From Desarmillaria ectypa (Eukaryota; Basidiomycota; Agaricomycetes; Agaricales; Physalacriaceae), in NCBI GenBank assembly GCA_030407005.1, contig JAUDYN010000008.1, positions 124,001 to 188,000 of the forward strand: a DNA stretch of 64,000 nucleotides, in the 5' to 3' direction. Under the pieces are notes generated by a model, which was not told where the DNA came from, did not search any database, and saw nothing but the letters and a program-made list of their open reading frames with translations. This document shows, piece after piece, positions 54,691-64,000 of the stretch (the first letter of the stretch is position 1; each line of letters begins with the position of its first letter). The position numbers were made by a program, and so were the translations under genes.

Positions 54691-56745
54691 ATGGTTACGC
54701 CACTCTGGGAGCAGAAAAAATATCGGTGTGAGGTGGTACCTAGACTGTGTCAATGGCACTTGACCCGCAAAACATAACGGGAAAGCGAATTCAGGCTTTT
54801 ATGTGATGATGAAGGTGAGCAGACCACTCCGCCCGGTCCAGCGCTACGTTCTAGTACGCGACGCCCGACCCAGACCGGACAAAATGCGCTAGGCAAAAAC
54901 CAGGACATCCCTCGGACATGAAAATTTCGCCCGACGATGGATTTCACGTAGGTGTAAGAACTAGTTTTACGGCGGTGATCATCGTCAGTCCCGGGTGGTC
55001 TGGGAGCAGTGAGCACTCAGATTGTATCCAGTGCGGGAACAGTTTAGTCCTTCCATTAACGAGGGCTACACCTTAATCTAGCATTGGCACTTGGGAAGGT
55101 ATCAACCGATATGGGCGGATTCGATACAAAATAGGTATGACGTACAGAAATGATTCGCGAGCACGAGCTCTCCATCCTAGAGGTTTGTTCCGCATTGAAC
55201 CCGATAACAAGAGATCTGGTTCTACCTTTCTAGGCACTGTACAAAGCCCGAATGTGTGGCAAAATCGTAACCATGGCCATCAGATGTGTTTCTGGATCGC
55301 TGTGGGGTAATCCAGAGTTGGTCCAGGGACTGATAATCCACTATGCGAATAAGCGACGAATCACCGGTCAGCCTTCGTTGATCGTATGTTTGGAATCAAT
55401 ATCTGCCCTGCTAACTTATAATTTTAAAGTTATCTGCCAGCTACCCGGTCGCCAAAAAATTACCAGAGGTGGTAACCCAAGCCTAGGATCAAGGAAAATG
55501 TACCGTCAGAGAGAAATAAGGACAACAACCGTTTGTGCGTACTTTACCGTGCAATCTAGTGCTTAAGTTGTCTTGAAGGGGCCAGATGAAAGACTGACTA
55601 GGAGTGGCAAAGATCGGGCAGCCCGGGTGCATTATTGTGGCCGAAGTCAATTTCGTGGATGATTGTTTAATGCCTAGAATCTGCCCACTTCTGGACTCGA
55701 GTATATGGGATGTGACTGATGCAAGGTCTCCGGCTTTTAGGTCACGAAAAACGCGCATTAGTGCACCTTGCCTCACAGCATGATCTCTGAGAGGACTGTC
55801 ACGTACAGCAAGTACTGTATCCAATATCATGTCAGTTCTGTGGTATACTTCATTGAAAACAGTAGGGAATTACTCCGGCGAAGATGCATCATGCAACAAA
55901 GATGACCCTGACTTGCAGTATTCTCGTTGGAAGAGCATCAGCTACCATCGAAAAGAGACATGTTGGCATATGTATGATCATGATGTGAATACAAAGAGGA
56001 TGAGATTGCAGGCGGCAGGCGGCCCAACTGCGGCCCGGGTCCCTGCTGCATTGCTGCCCAAGCGCTTAGCGATGTTACATATCCAGTAGCGGCAGTTGCC
56101 GGATCCCCGATTCTTTCCCTTTGTACAAATCACCGGCAGCTGGTTTCTTCTTGTGGGCTTGACGGCTTTGGGACCAGTGGGCCCATTTACTGTCAAAGCA
56201 CTGTGCAACAAGCTTGCTCGGCGCCAGCTCGCATTTTGCACAAACTAGATTCAAATGTACTATTTTGTAGTTTGATGATCCATAGGCTTACCTATGAACA
56301 TCTCTAGCTCAGGCAGATCTGGGAGCAATTTTCTAAAGATACGCCGTTTCAATGGCTGGAACTAAGTAGGAATGCACATTCATGAGAGTGGAAATGGATC
56401 AGTCAAGAACCAACAGGAAGGTACCGGAATGGTGCAGCCGGATACCGGCTAGAGATTAATCAGCAGGATCCAGGTTTAGCCCCTGTCGAGATCATTTGGC
56501 GCTGCTCAAGACAGTTACAGTGGTGGACAAGCAAAGCCCGCCAAAAATCTGAATGACAACTTGTCCACAACTGTGCGCCTTGCCTGTCGTTTCTTCATTC
56601 TTCGGAAAGAATCGGGAAACGCCATCTTCGCCCCTCTTAGGGTTAGGGTTTCCGCGTTCCTTGAACGTGTAGGGTTAAGGTTATTCTCCTCTGCTTCTCT
56701 CCATCATGTTCTCCGTCTTTCAATTTCTCTGGCAGCTGTATAGCA
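54691..56745. other. Intergenic, no gene supported
   Basis: Short frames only. Two telomere-like units TTAGGGTTAGGG occur at 56637-56648. Confidence 0.4.
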
Positions 56746-57985
56746 TTGACTGATGACTTGGAAGCCCATATGAGGCGGATACAAGTAACGCTTGATCTCT
56801 CTCTTACTCCCGGTGTTCGCTTCCGAGGGACTTGCGACAGCAGCCCAATTTCGCAAAAGGGCGAAACAGAATGGCCCGGCCTGTACAGTACAATGAAAGG
56901 GTGGTCATTAGGTCGTAAGAAAATCGTGGTAAGCACCTTCTCATTCCCTCACGTCGCCTCTAATTTGTGATAGGTTGACAGCCTCACGTTCCAACTGACC
57001 GTCGTTATTGGCTCTACATTGGGTCACGGTGCTCTTTAGAACCGGACGACGATATACCAAGGTGCTACCGGGGGACCAGTGGAACGCCCAGGGATTCGAA
57101 ACTGAAGATACCTGATAGCTTGTCAGGTGTGGGTATATGCGGGAGGAAAAGGTGCATATTGTTGTTATTTGTGCTTCCCTGCCTTTCAGCTGACAATTTG
57201 GTCCATGTAAATCAGCGCTGTCGGGGAGTGTTCCTCTCATTGCTCGCCAAAGTCGAAGAATTCAAGGGCAAGAATTTTCCTGAAAATACATTGCCGACAT
57301 ATTCAGTAACTGCGTTATATAGTGAAACCGAATCAAAAGGAGGGTACTCATTCGTACCTGGCTTAAAGCAGAGTTTGTTTTGTATAGAAAAGTACGTGTC
57401 ATGATCATACCTCACAACCTTTATACCAACATGCGTTTACTTTAGCGTTCCGCCGGTCTTGCTTGTCGACCTCAACAATATCCGTGCTCCTCGAGGGCAA
57501 GGGGAAAATGTCGCTTTGCTACTGGATGCAGGAGGCTCTGCGTCACAACGCCAGGACTTTTGTGCGTCTTTACTCTCTCACTTTGCCGATCCTAGGTTGA
57601 CGTCTGCATCGCAGAGCTCTTGTATGATGCGCTTACAAATGCCATTTACTGCCTTATGCCACTTCTTCGCTATACGGATACTTTGCCCGCCGCAGATACT
57701 GGCGGACTTTTATTACGACTGGTACAAAGTCAAATGCGGGGTCCTTACCTTCGTCATGCTGTCGACATATCTTTCCGCCCATGTAACTACAATCCTTGTA
57801 TTTTCAAGGCCGTCATACCACATTTACCGAGGACGACGAGACATGCAAGTCGTCTACTCTTTATCTTTCCCCTGAGAGCAAGGAGTCCTTATGTCAACGG
57901 GCAATTATTTGGTCGGATCGTCACCATACGCGTGCAACCTATCTCATACATTGTTTATATTCAACGCAAAGGAAGGCAGAACTGA
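56746..57985 (+). pseudogene. Possible multi-exon gene of unknown function, probably damaged
   Basis: Several plus-strand segments look coding and have local splice sites: MTDDLEAHMRRIQVTLDLSL from 56746 with a gtaagc donor at about 56929; VFLSLLAKVEEFKG to FCIE (57215-57390), then a gtacgt/tttag intron leading to VPPVLLVDLNNIRAP and VALLLDAGGSASQRQDF (57447-57560); and LLYDALTNAIYCLMPLLRY onward (57620-57985). Not all pieces join in frame: the last junction would create a TAG, and a stop follows GSTLGHGAL near 57037. It is either a gene whose introns I cannot resolve or a decaying one. No known family is recognised. Confidence 0.33.
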
Positions 57986-58172
57986 TATAAATTCTTGCGA
58001 CCATAAACGCCGTTGCGCTAGTTTGTACATAAACACGTAAAAGAAGAAAACGTATTGTCCATAAGAAATCGTAGTAAAAGAGCACACTAGACAATGACAA
58101 TGTCCAGCGTCTCTGCATTCGTTGCAGGAACATCCTGTATACACGGAGATCAGCATGATGACAAACCGATGA

Positions 58173-58593
58173 TTAAAGACTGACGGAGTAGGCAGTATAT
58201 GTTTCGAGAACCACAATTTGGAAGTTGCCAGACCTCTGTGACATGTAGAAGAAGTACGGCGTGAGGTCGGAGTAGTACTCGTAAAAACCCGTCGTCATGG
58301 GCTCAAGGTCCTTCACGAGCGTCGTCCCCTCGAGGCTGGAGCTGTATTCTCCTTCAGTCAGGAGGACGGTGATGGAAATTGAACTCTCTTTGAAGTAGCG
58401 ACCAGATGACCAGGTCAAGTTGAATGGCTATACAGATTAACAGCTGTGAGTATGCTACGAAGGGAAGGAAGAAACAAAGGCTCACTTCGTTCGCACAGAT
58501 TGTCTGGCCGGACGTTGGAGAGTTGAACGTCCCAGCAGCGACAAAAGTGCCGGCGAGGGCAGGGATGAGTGAGAAAAGAGTTGTAAACTTCAT
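58173..58593 (-). CDS. Small secreted protein, 120 aa
   Basis: Exons 58593-58486 and 58427-58173 total 363 bases with the stop, 120 residues; the intron is gtgagc/gtatag, phase 0. A clear signal peptide MKFTTLFSLIPALAGTFVAA is followed by GTFNSPTSGQTICANEPFNL, then a beta-rich domain (ISITVLLTEGEYSSSLEG, PYFFYMSQRSGNFQIVVLE) with few cysteines. The pattern (secreted, about 100 residues, PTSGQ...NEPFNLTW start) is seen in agaricomycete small secreted protein families with an immunoglobulin-like or beta-sandwich look; the function is not known. An N-L-T sequon follows the intron. Confidence 0.72.
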
Positions 58594-59935
58594 GGTATAG
58601 TAAAGCGAACTGGTTGGAACTGACGACTGTACCGTCGTTTATATACAGCCAAGCGGCATGTCTTGGTACCGTCATGGACGGAAAGCTCAGGCAATTCTAT
58701 TGCGCGAGCATGCGAGTATGAAACGGCAAGATAGCAGTCAATACAGGACTTTGAGATCCATAGGCAGCGCACGCCAACCTAGAATTCCTGTCGACGCCAC
58801 ACGAATTTGAAAGCCGCACCCGTCGGTTTGAAAATACCGGGGCTTTGTTATGCGGGGCACTAGTTCGTGTAAAAGAAAGGTTTCCTACGAAATGTCGAAG
58901 TCAGACTGTGGGTATCATCAAAGTCTGTAAGGTCCAAGCATGCTCTGTCGAACGGCAGAATAAATGCTCGATCACGGGACAAAGAAAAACGCGCGCACTC
59001 GTGACACGAAGAGCCGGACCTTCGAAGGCGATGGCTATCAACCCAACGAAATGAATGGCTTCAAACTTTGCTCCGAAGCACGTTTGACAGTCACTTGACC
59101 GTAAATTTAAGCGGATGTACCCTGGTTAAGGGCTGTACTCTGGTTAAGGGCTGTACTTCTCCGCGATATCAGGAGGAATCGGATTTCTGTTGAAATGTGG
59201 TGCACTTTTGAGCGAAGATCGTGGCAGGGAATTTAAAAACGTGCAGTTCCGACTGGGCTTTCTCTGAGGACAAGGTCAATCAAATCCACCTCATTGTTAT
59301 GAAATATAGAGCGGCGGATGCTGCACACCGCCCGGTCCAAGATTTCGGCTACATTTGGGCCTTGTGCACTTTGCGAACATGTAAGACAACAGTTACACAA
59401 CTGCATGAAAAAGACGCTGATATCTGCGCCGCACTCGCAAAAGGCAGAAGATGGTAAGAATTGAAATGGAGAAACAGTAAACAAGGAGAAAAGATTTCAA
59501 CGTTTATTTGGCACAGTTAATTCCTGAGAGCGTCACTTTGCCGCGATGCCGTCGTCACTACTGAACTTTCCACGAATCCATGTTGACAAGTTGGATTCTC
59601 GACCCTCAGAGCCACGACACTACTTCCGGAACTACCTTCGCCTTGATTTTGGACCTGTGTCGGAATATACGAGAAAGTTCGAGCAATCCGGCATTCCGGC
59701 ATGCTGAGTGAGAAAATGATTGGATACTAGAATAGGTAGAAATTAGTATAATATACGAAGTAAATGGGAAAACTCCTCACGGGTTTGTAACCCAAAGACT
59801 AAAGGTATGTACTTAGGATACAGTCCGAAATACAACACCCTGTCGCCCAATGGTTCCTTACGAAGCCTTGGAAATTTTGACTGCCTGATGTTCACGTCGC
59901 ATTACCGTCCGTTGGCTTCAAACAACGTTCATAGG
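58594..59935. other. Intergenic, promoter of the secreted protein gene
   Basis: TATATAAA on the minus strand at 58638-58645 lies 45 bases before the ATG at 58593. An 18-base unit TGTACYCTGGTTAAGGGC is tandemly repeated twice at about 59116-59151. No gene seen. Confidence 0.45.
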
Positions 59936-61900
59936 TATGCCTCCATTTATCCGTTGTTTAATGGCGTTAATTCTAGCTAACGCCAAGTGCATTTCGGATT
60001 TGAAAGAAATTATCAAGCTTACTAAATACCACTTGAACGTATTCACTCAAGTTATCCAACACTGCTTCACTGTAACCACTGGCTGTCCGGGATAAAATCT
60101 GCCTGTATTACATGTCGCCTATCCGGATTCCAGACATCTGCGAAGATTCGAATTCAAGCCCTAACCAACGTACGCCTCTTTACTTCATGCAAATCTTCGT
60201 AGTAATTCGACCCATTGTCTGCAGGAGTAGTCTCCACAAGAAAAAGACAGGTTATGTGGTACTCTTCACCCCCACTGCCATAGCTTCATCACTTCACCCA
60301 ACTCTCACTATATACCTGCACCTCCTCCAGACCGATGTACCTTTACGCTGCGCTGTGACTACTCGGACTACTTAATGAAGGGCCCAAATCTTCTACAGCG
60401 TGTTATCGAAAATGCCCCTTTGCTAATGCGCATGGGCATCAATCGTTTCGAGACGTTAAAGCTTGACCCTCGGGTGATTTTGCTCACGGTTGGCGTAAGC
60501 CACAACTTTTGGATAGAACTGTGCGGAGCACTGGATTAAATCCAAATTTTCCGTGACGCATTGAACTTGAATTGGTCCAGAGTCTGCAATACGTCGTCTA
60601 AACCGTCGTTACGACATGTGATGGGTGATTTCACAAAGTCGGATGAATATGCAAAGCAGTGTCCTCGCGCCGGAATGCCTATATGCCTGATACAACTGCT
60701 GAGGGCATTTCTCGACAGAGAGGCGCTTGACACGGTCGGTCTCACCTATTTTCCCATTGAAACGGAGCTGGAGATAGGTCCGTATCACACCATTCCGACT
60801 GATACCGCATCCGATAACAGGAAAATGTTTGCATACAATCGTTTCATCTATGCGGATCCCTTTTGCACAACTATTGGACCCTGGCCACTGCTTGCGCTAG
60901 CTAAATCCGAATCCATCCGTTCAGTGATGCGGCACTCAACTTCTAGCTCGTCAAAAGCCCAGTCTGTCCCCTCATTTATCTACCCGTCTACTGACCGGTT
61001 CTCAGATTCGTCTCAGCACCTCGATAGATTCTTGGAGCTGACCAGAGACTACGTTTCTCCTGCCATCGATTTGTGGTTCCGTTCAAATGCAGTAAAGGTT
61101 AAGCGATTCTCAGCCAAAAACCAGCAGTGCAAACACTCTGCCTTCGATGCCAGTTATTTATTCCGGATCCACACGTTTTGCTTAATGTCTCTGATCGCGA
61201 GTGTATGGAATATTTTCGTATGTGGGAACAAATCAGTGCTTTTTGGAAGTACAGAGCAAGTTGTAATAAGCTAGATGCTCGTCCACTTTCTTCTGAAGAG
61301 TGGTGCGATCTTCTCGGTATTCCCTTGGAAGCCTCGACCCAATCTGAGATTCGGAAACAAGTCGAGAAATTCTTGGGACCATCCCTTGATAGTGACGGCG
61401 TCAGTTATCACCTCGATTTTCCGACTTCAACCTTCCGATTGAGAAGAAAGAGACATTGAGGCATGTATGGGAGATATCTTTCGACGTTGGAGCCGCAGCC
61501 AGGCCGCTCAAATCACAGCCCACTGGAGATGGATGCTTCCAAGCAGATAGTCCGTTTAGAATAAAGCAGCAGACAAAAGTCGGATGGTGTTTTCCCGATA
61601 CCTTCTCATCGCCACAATCTACTCGGGCTGCTACGGAATTTAGTCGACGCATTGGAGTCGACGGTTCAAAAAGTTAAAGTATTTGAGGAAGCTCATGGAA
61701 GGATGAGTGGATCCTCCACTGCGCGAAGTGATGATGATTCGACCAGAGGCATTGGAGGAGGAATGGAGAGTTTCGGTCAATGAGAACAGGGATTGGTACA
61801 GCATCACATTCAAACCTTTTACGACTATTGTGGACGACCTGCCATTCTGCCTCGCCAGCTTCGGGTAGAGTGCCAACAAGCATTTAGATTTTAGGACGCA
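59936..61900 (+). pseudogene. Decayed gene of unknown family
   Basis: Coding-like segments on the plus strand follow one another with disruptions: a frame from 59936 (MPPFIRCLMALILANAKCI) ending in a stop; a frame from 60375 (MKGPNLLQRVIENAPLLMRM, PRVILLTVGVSHNFWIELCG) with an in-frame TAA at 60537-60539; its continuation to about 61095 (HVMGDFTKSDEYAKQC, YADPFCTTIGPWPLLALAK); then a frame change to 61459 (CLRCQLFIPDPHVLLNV, LSSEEWCDLLGIPLEASTQ) and a further shifted piece near 61630 (LLRNLVDALESTVQKVKVF). One frame change might be an intron, but the in-frame stop and the number of shifts point to a pseudogene. I do not recognise the family. Confidence 0.45.
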
Positions 61901-61997
61901 GAAAGAACTTGTGTGCACTGTGTATTTGGTATAGCACTGAAGAGGAAGAAAATTGACTAGGTATGAAGGTGAAAACATTTAGCAAAACTATTCATTC

Positions 61998-62390
61998 CTA
62001 GCTGATATTATGTCTGACTCCGATCTCGTAAATTTGACAGCAAGCTCTTCCTTTATTTCGTTCACCAATCCATCTACTAATATCCTCATAGCCTCCAATG
62101 CATTTAAAGTTCTCAGCTGACTTATCCAACGTAATTTTATCATAGCCCACGAAAGCAGCGCGAACGTGTTGACGAAGGCCGTTGGTGTTCCTCTTCTATT
62201 AGAAAATGGTATAGCATGAATGGTGAGAGGCATACGGATAGGGTGCAAAGAAAGTCGTCTCCCTTGAGTGTAGGTAAACCTACCGTACGGGAAGCAGAAA
62301 TACGTGAGACATTGATATCTAAGTCAGTCAGCACATCCGCTATGATATCAAACGCGTCCCGAAACGGTCCGCATCTCTCATCATTTTATT
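61998..62390 (-). other. Possible two-exon gene fragment
   Basis: Exon-like pieces on the minus strand (FRDAFDIIADVLTDLDINVS, ending at a gtaggt donor near 62284) and, after a taatag acceptor near 62196, either of two open frames to 61988 or 61998. The phase-0 join gives GLRQHVRAAFVGYDKITLDK and ends at 61998. No initiating Met was found upstream. Unknown family. Confidence 0.28.
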
Positions 62391-62739
62391 CGCATCATAT
62401 TGTTCACTGATGTGTGTTTGATAAGCCCATCATATTGCTGCTAAGTCGGTTTTTCATGGTTTAGTCGGTGTCAGGCTGAAAGCTGATCATACAGCAACGG
62501 CACGTGTCAATAACACCGACCATCCATGGATTTAAATGACACATAGATCATGTGTACTGGATGATATACACAATAATATCCTATCCGGCGTGATGGCGAG
62601 ACTGCATCAGTGGCGAAGGCAGTGAAGGCAGTGAGGGTAGTGATGCGGAAGAATCAAAATGATCATAAATATCACTCCTACGCGAGCGGTAAGAGGGTGG
62701 TCGAGAGCCACTATACGTGAACTCCATCTGTTCATCCAT

Positions 62740-63677
62740 TTACCTTATATGATTTTTCAGAGACAAAGCCTCCTGTCGTAGCTGTTCAATCTCCTCTTCA
62801 TATGCATTTTGAGAAGGCTGGGATAGCCTTCGCGGGAGGGGAGACGACTCAGATTCAAGAGATTCGATGCATCCGGCCGGCGTGGAAGATGTTATGATGG
62901 GGGTGATGATTGGGTTGGGCACTGGAGTTGGCCCTGGGTCAACATCATTGCTAGCGTTGTTACTAGGCCTGTTGCGATATTTTCTTCTTCGGCAGAGGAT
63001 GAGAAGCAAAACAAGGATAGCAGCAGGAGTTAAGGACCCGGTGATACTTCCAGCGATTACTGCTGGATTTGCTTTACTAACAGAGTTGGTACCTGCTGAA
63101 CTAGAGGTTTTGTAAGAGAAAACGTTGCCCTCGACATTGCATTTCACTTATCAAGAGGCCTGAAAAGAGGCGGTAGGACCAGAAAGAGCAGTGGTCCACG
63201 TCAGTATTCTATCATAAAATGTGAAGACATGTCAAATGGGTGCTGCATCGAAAAAAAAATTGACTTGGTAGACCTGGTGCTTGAAATAGTACTGAGCTAA
63301 TCATTGAGAGTATTGATAAAACTTACTCTGTAGTAACAGTAAGGATTGATGCGGTTTGAATGCTTTGGATAGTTGTTAGAGCAAATGCCCCATCTTGATG
63401 AAAAATGTATCATTAATTGGATGTTATATTGAGAAGATGATGCCCTATGATAGTGCAATGATCATCTAAGCCATGATTGCCATGCTATCATGTTTAAGAG
63501 GGATGGTTCATGAGTCAGTACTGAAGAGATTATTACTGAAGAGGTCAAAGTAATTCTTACAAACCTTATAGCAGTGCCAATTGGAATCGTGACACTCACT
63601 GTGGCAAGATTGACTGGGCACACAAGGAGATCTGAGATGATTTCAGAGTGAAGGAGAATGTACTGAGGTTGGGTCAC
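62740..63677 (-). CDS. Single-pass membrane protein with coiled-coil tail (5' end unresolved)
   Basis: The last exon, from about 63108 to 62740, encodes a Ser/Thr stalk (SSSAGTNSVSKANPAV), a helix (IAGSITGSLTPAAILVLLLI), a basic CRRRKYRNR stop and a cytoplasmic tail ending in a heptad-like segment EEEIEQLRQEALSLKNH. Upstream pieces fit an ectodomain: ALTTIQSIQTASILTVTT (about 63390-63330, with a gtaagt donor) and YILLHSEIISDLLVCPVNL (63677-63600). The stalk, helix, basic stop and coiled coil are the usual C-terminal plan of agaricomycete membrane glycoproteins. The signal-peptide exon was not found, so the start is approximate. Confidence 0.5.
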
Positions 63678-64000
63678 TGAAGAATGTGACGAAAGAAGCT
63701 AGATGGACCTATGAGTAAGGGATATGACCAGAGCTTAGAATGACCCACTACAACTGAACATTTATATGCAATGACTAGGTCTATTTGGCAACTATGCCTA
63801 TGTGATGAGGGTGAATACACTGATCATCTAGAAGTTACTGATTGACCACATAGATCAAAGGGATTCTATATAGGCCCATGGCACTAGTAAAGATCCTATG
63901 CCATCCAGAAGCCATTCCATGATGCATACCCAGGCCTCGGGAGTTTAGTGTATTGACATGTTTATTCCACAGAGGATGAAATCATCCAGTATGGGAGAGA

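Noticed and set aside
56637..56650. TTAGGGTTAGGG, telomere-like
   Set aside because: Only two units, which is expected by chance or as a minor interstitial site; not evidence of a chromosome end.
1..64000. CRISPR arrays, insertion sequences or operon-like packing
   Set aside because: No regularly spaced repeats or bacterial gene organisation are present; gene structure is eukaryotic throughout.

Overview
The window looks like nuclear DNA of an agaricomycete (mushroom-forming basidiomycete) fungus. Genes are cut by many short introns of about 40-70 bases, branch-point CTAAT motifs and TATA boxes sit where expected, and the families are typical of that group: F-box/LRR proteins, a multicopper laccase, a cytochrome P450, RTA1-like membrane proteins, single-pass membrane glycoproteins and a MYND-finger protein. 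No bacterial operons or CRISPR arrays are seen.

Layout. 0.3-0.7 kb: small single-pass membrane protein A (minus). 1.6-2.4 kb: remnants of a membrane protein and of an alpha/beta hydrolase tail. 3.9-6.4 kb: decayed F-box/LRR gene. 9.1-10.4 kb: RTA1-like gene 1. 11.1-15.0 kb: a recently inserted LTR retroelement (651-base LTRs, 5-base target duplication) that lacks gag/pol and carries an unrecognised ORF, apparently inserted into an older reading frame. 16.0-17.5 kb: F-box/LRR gene (minus). 18.7-19.7 kb: signal-peptide membrane protein. 20.6-23.2 kb: laccase (minus). 25.7-27.8 kb: two more members (C and B) of the small membrane protein family. 29.6-30.8 kb: alpha/beta hydrolase. 31.5-33.1 kb: Gly/Thr/Ser-repeat membrane protein (minus). 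35.7-37.0 kb and 37.6-38.0 kb: two conserved-looking genes of unknown function. 38.7 kb: intron-containing tRNA-Asn. 38.9-40.4 kb: RTA1-like gene 2 (minus). 41.9-42.2 kb: solo LTR. 42.7-44.0 kb: LRR-type protein (minus). 45.4-47.3 kb: MYND-finger protein (minus). 51.0-53.1 kb: cytochrome P450. 56.7-58.0 kb: a possible gene in pieces. 58.2-58.6 kb: small secreted protein (minus). 59.9-61.9 kb: decayed gene. 62.7-63.7 kb: membrane protein with a coiled-coil tail (minus).

The genes do not form one pathway. Laccase, P450, secreted and surface proteins fit a saprotrophic fungus that works on plant matter and meets foreign chemicals. The most unusual content is a three-member family of tiny membrane proteins with an N-myristoylation-like start, a conserved intron position and glycosylation sequons ahead of one membrane helix. 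Next come the gag/pol-less LTR element with an in-frame TGA, a laccase with one intron lacking its AG, and a P450 whose haem motif is split by a GC-AG intron. Exon junctions were worked out by eye; where total exon length is divisible by three this is stated.
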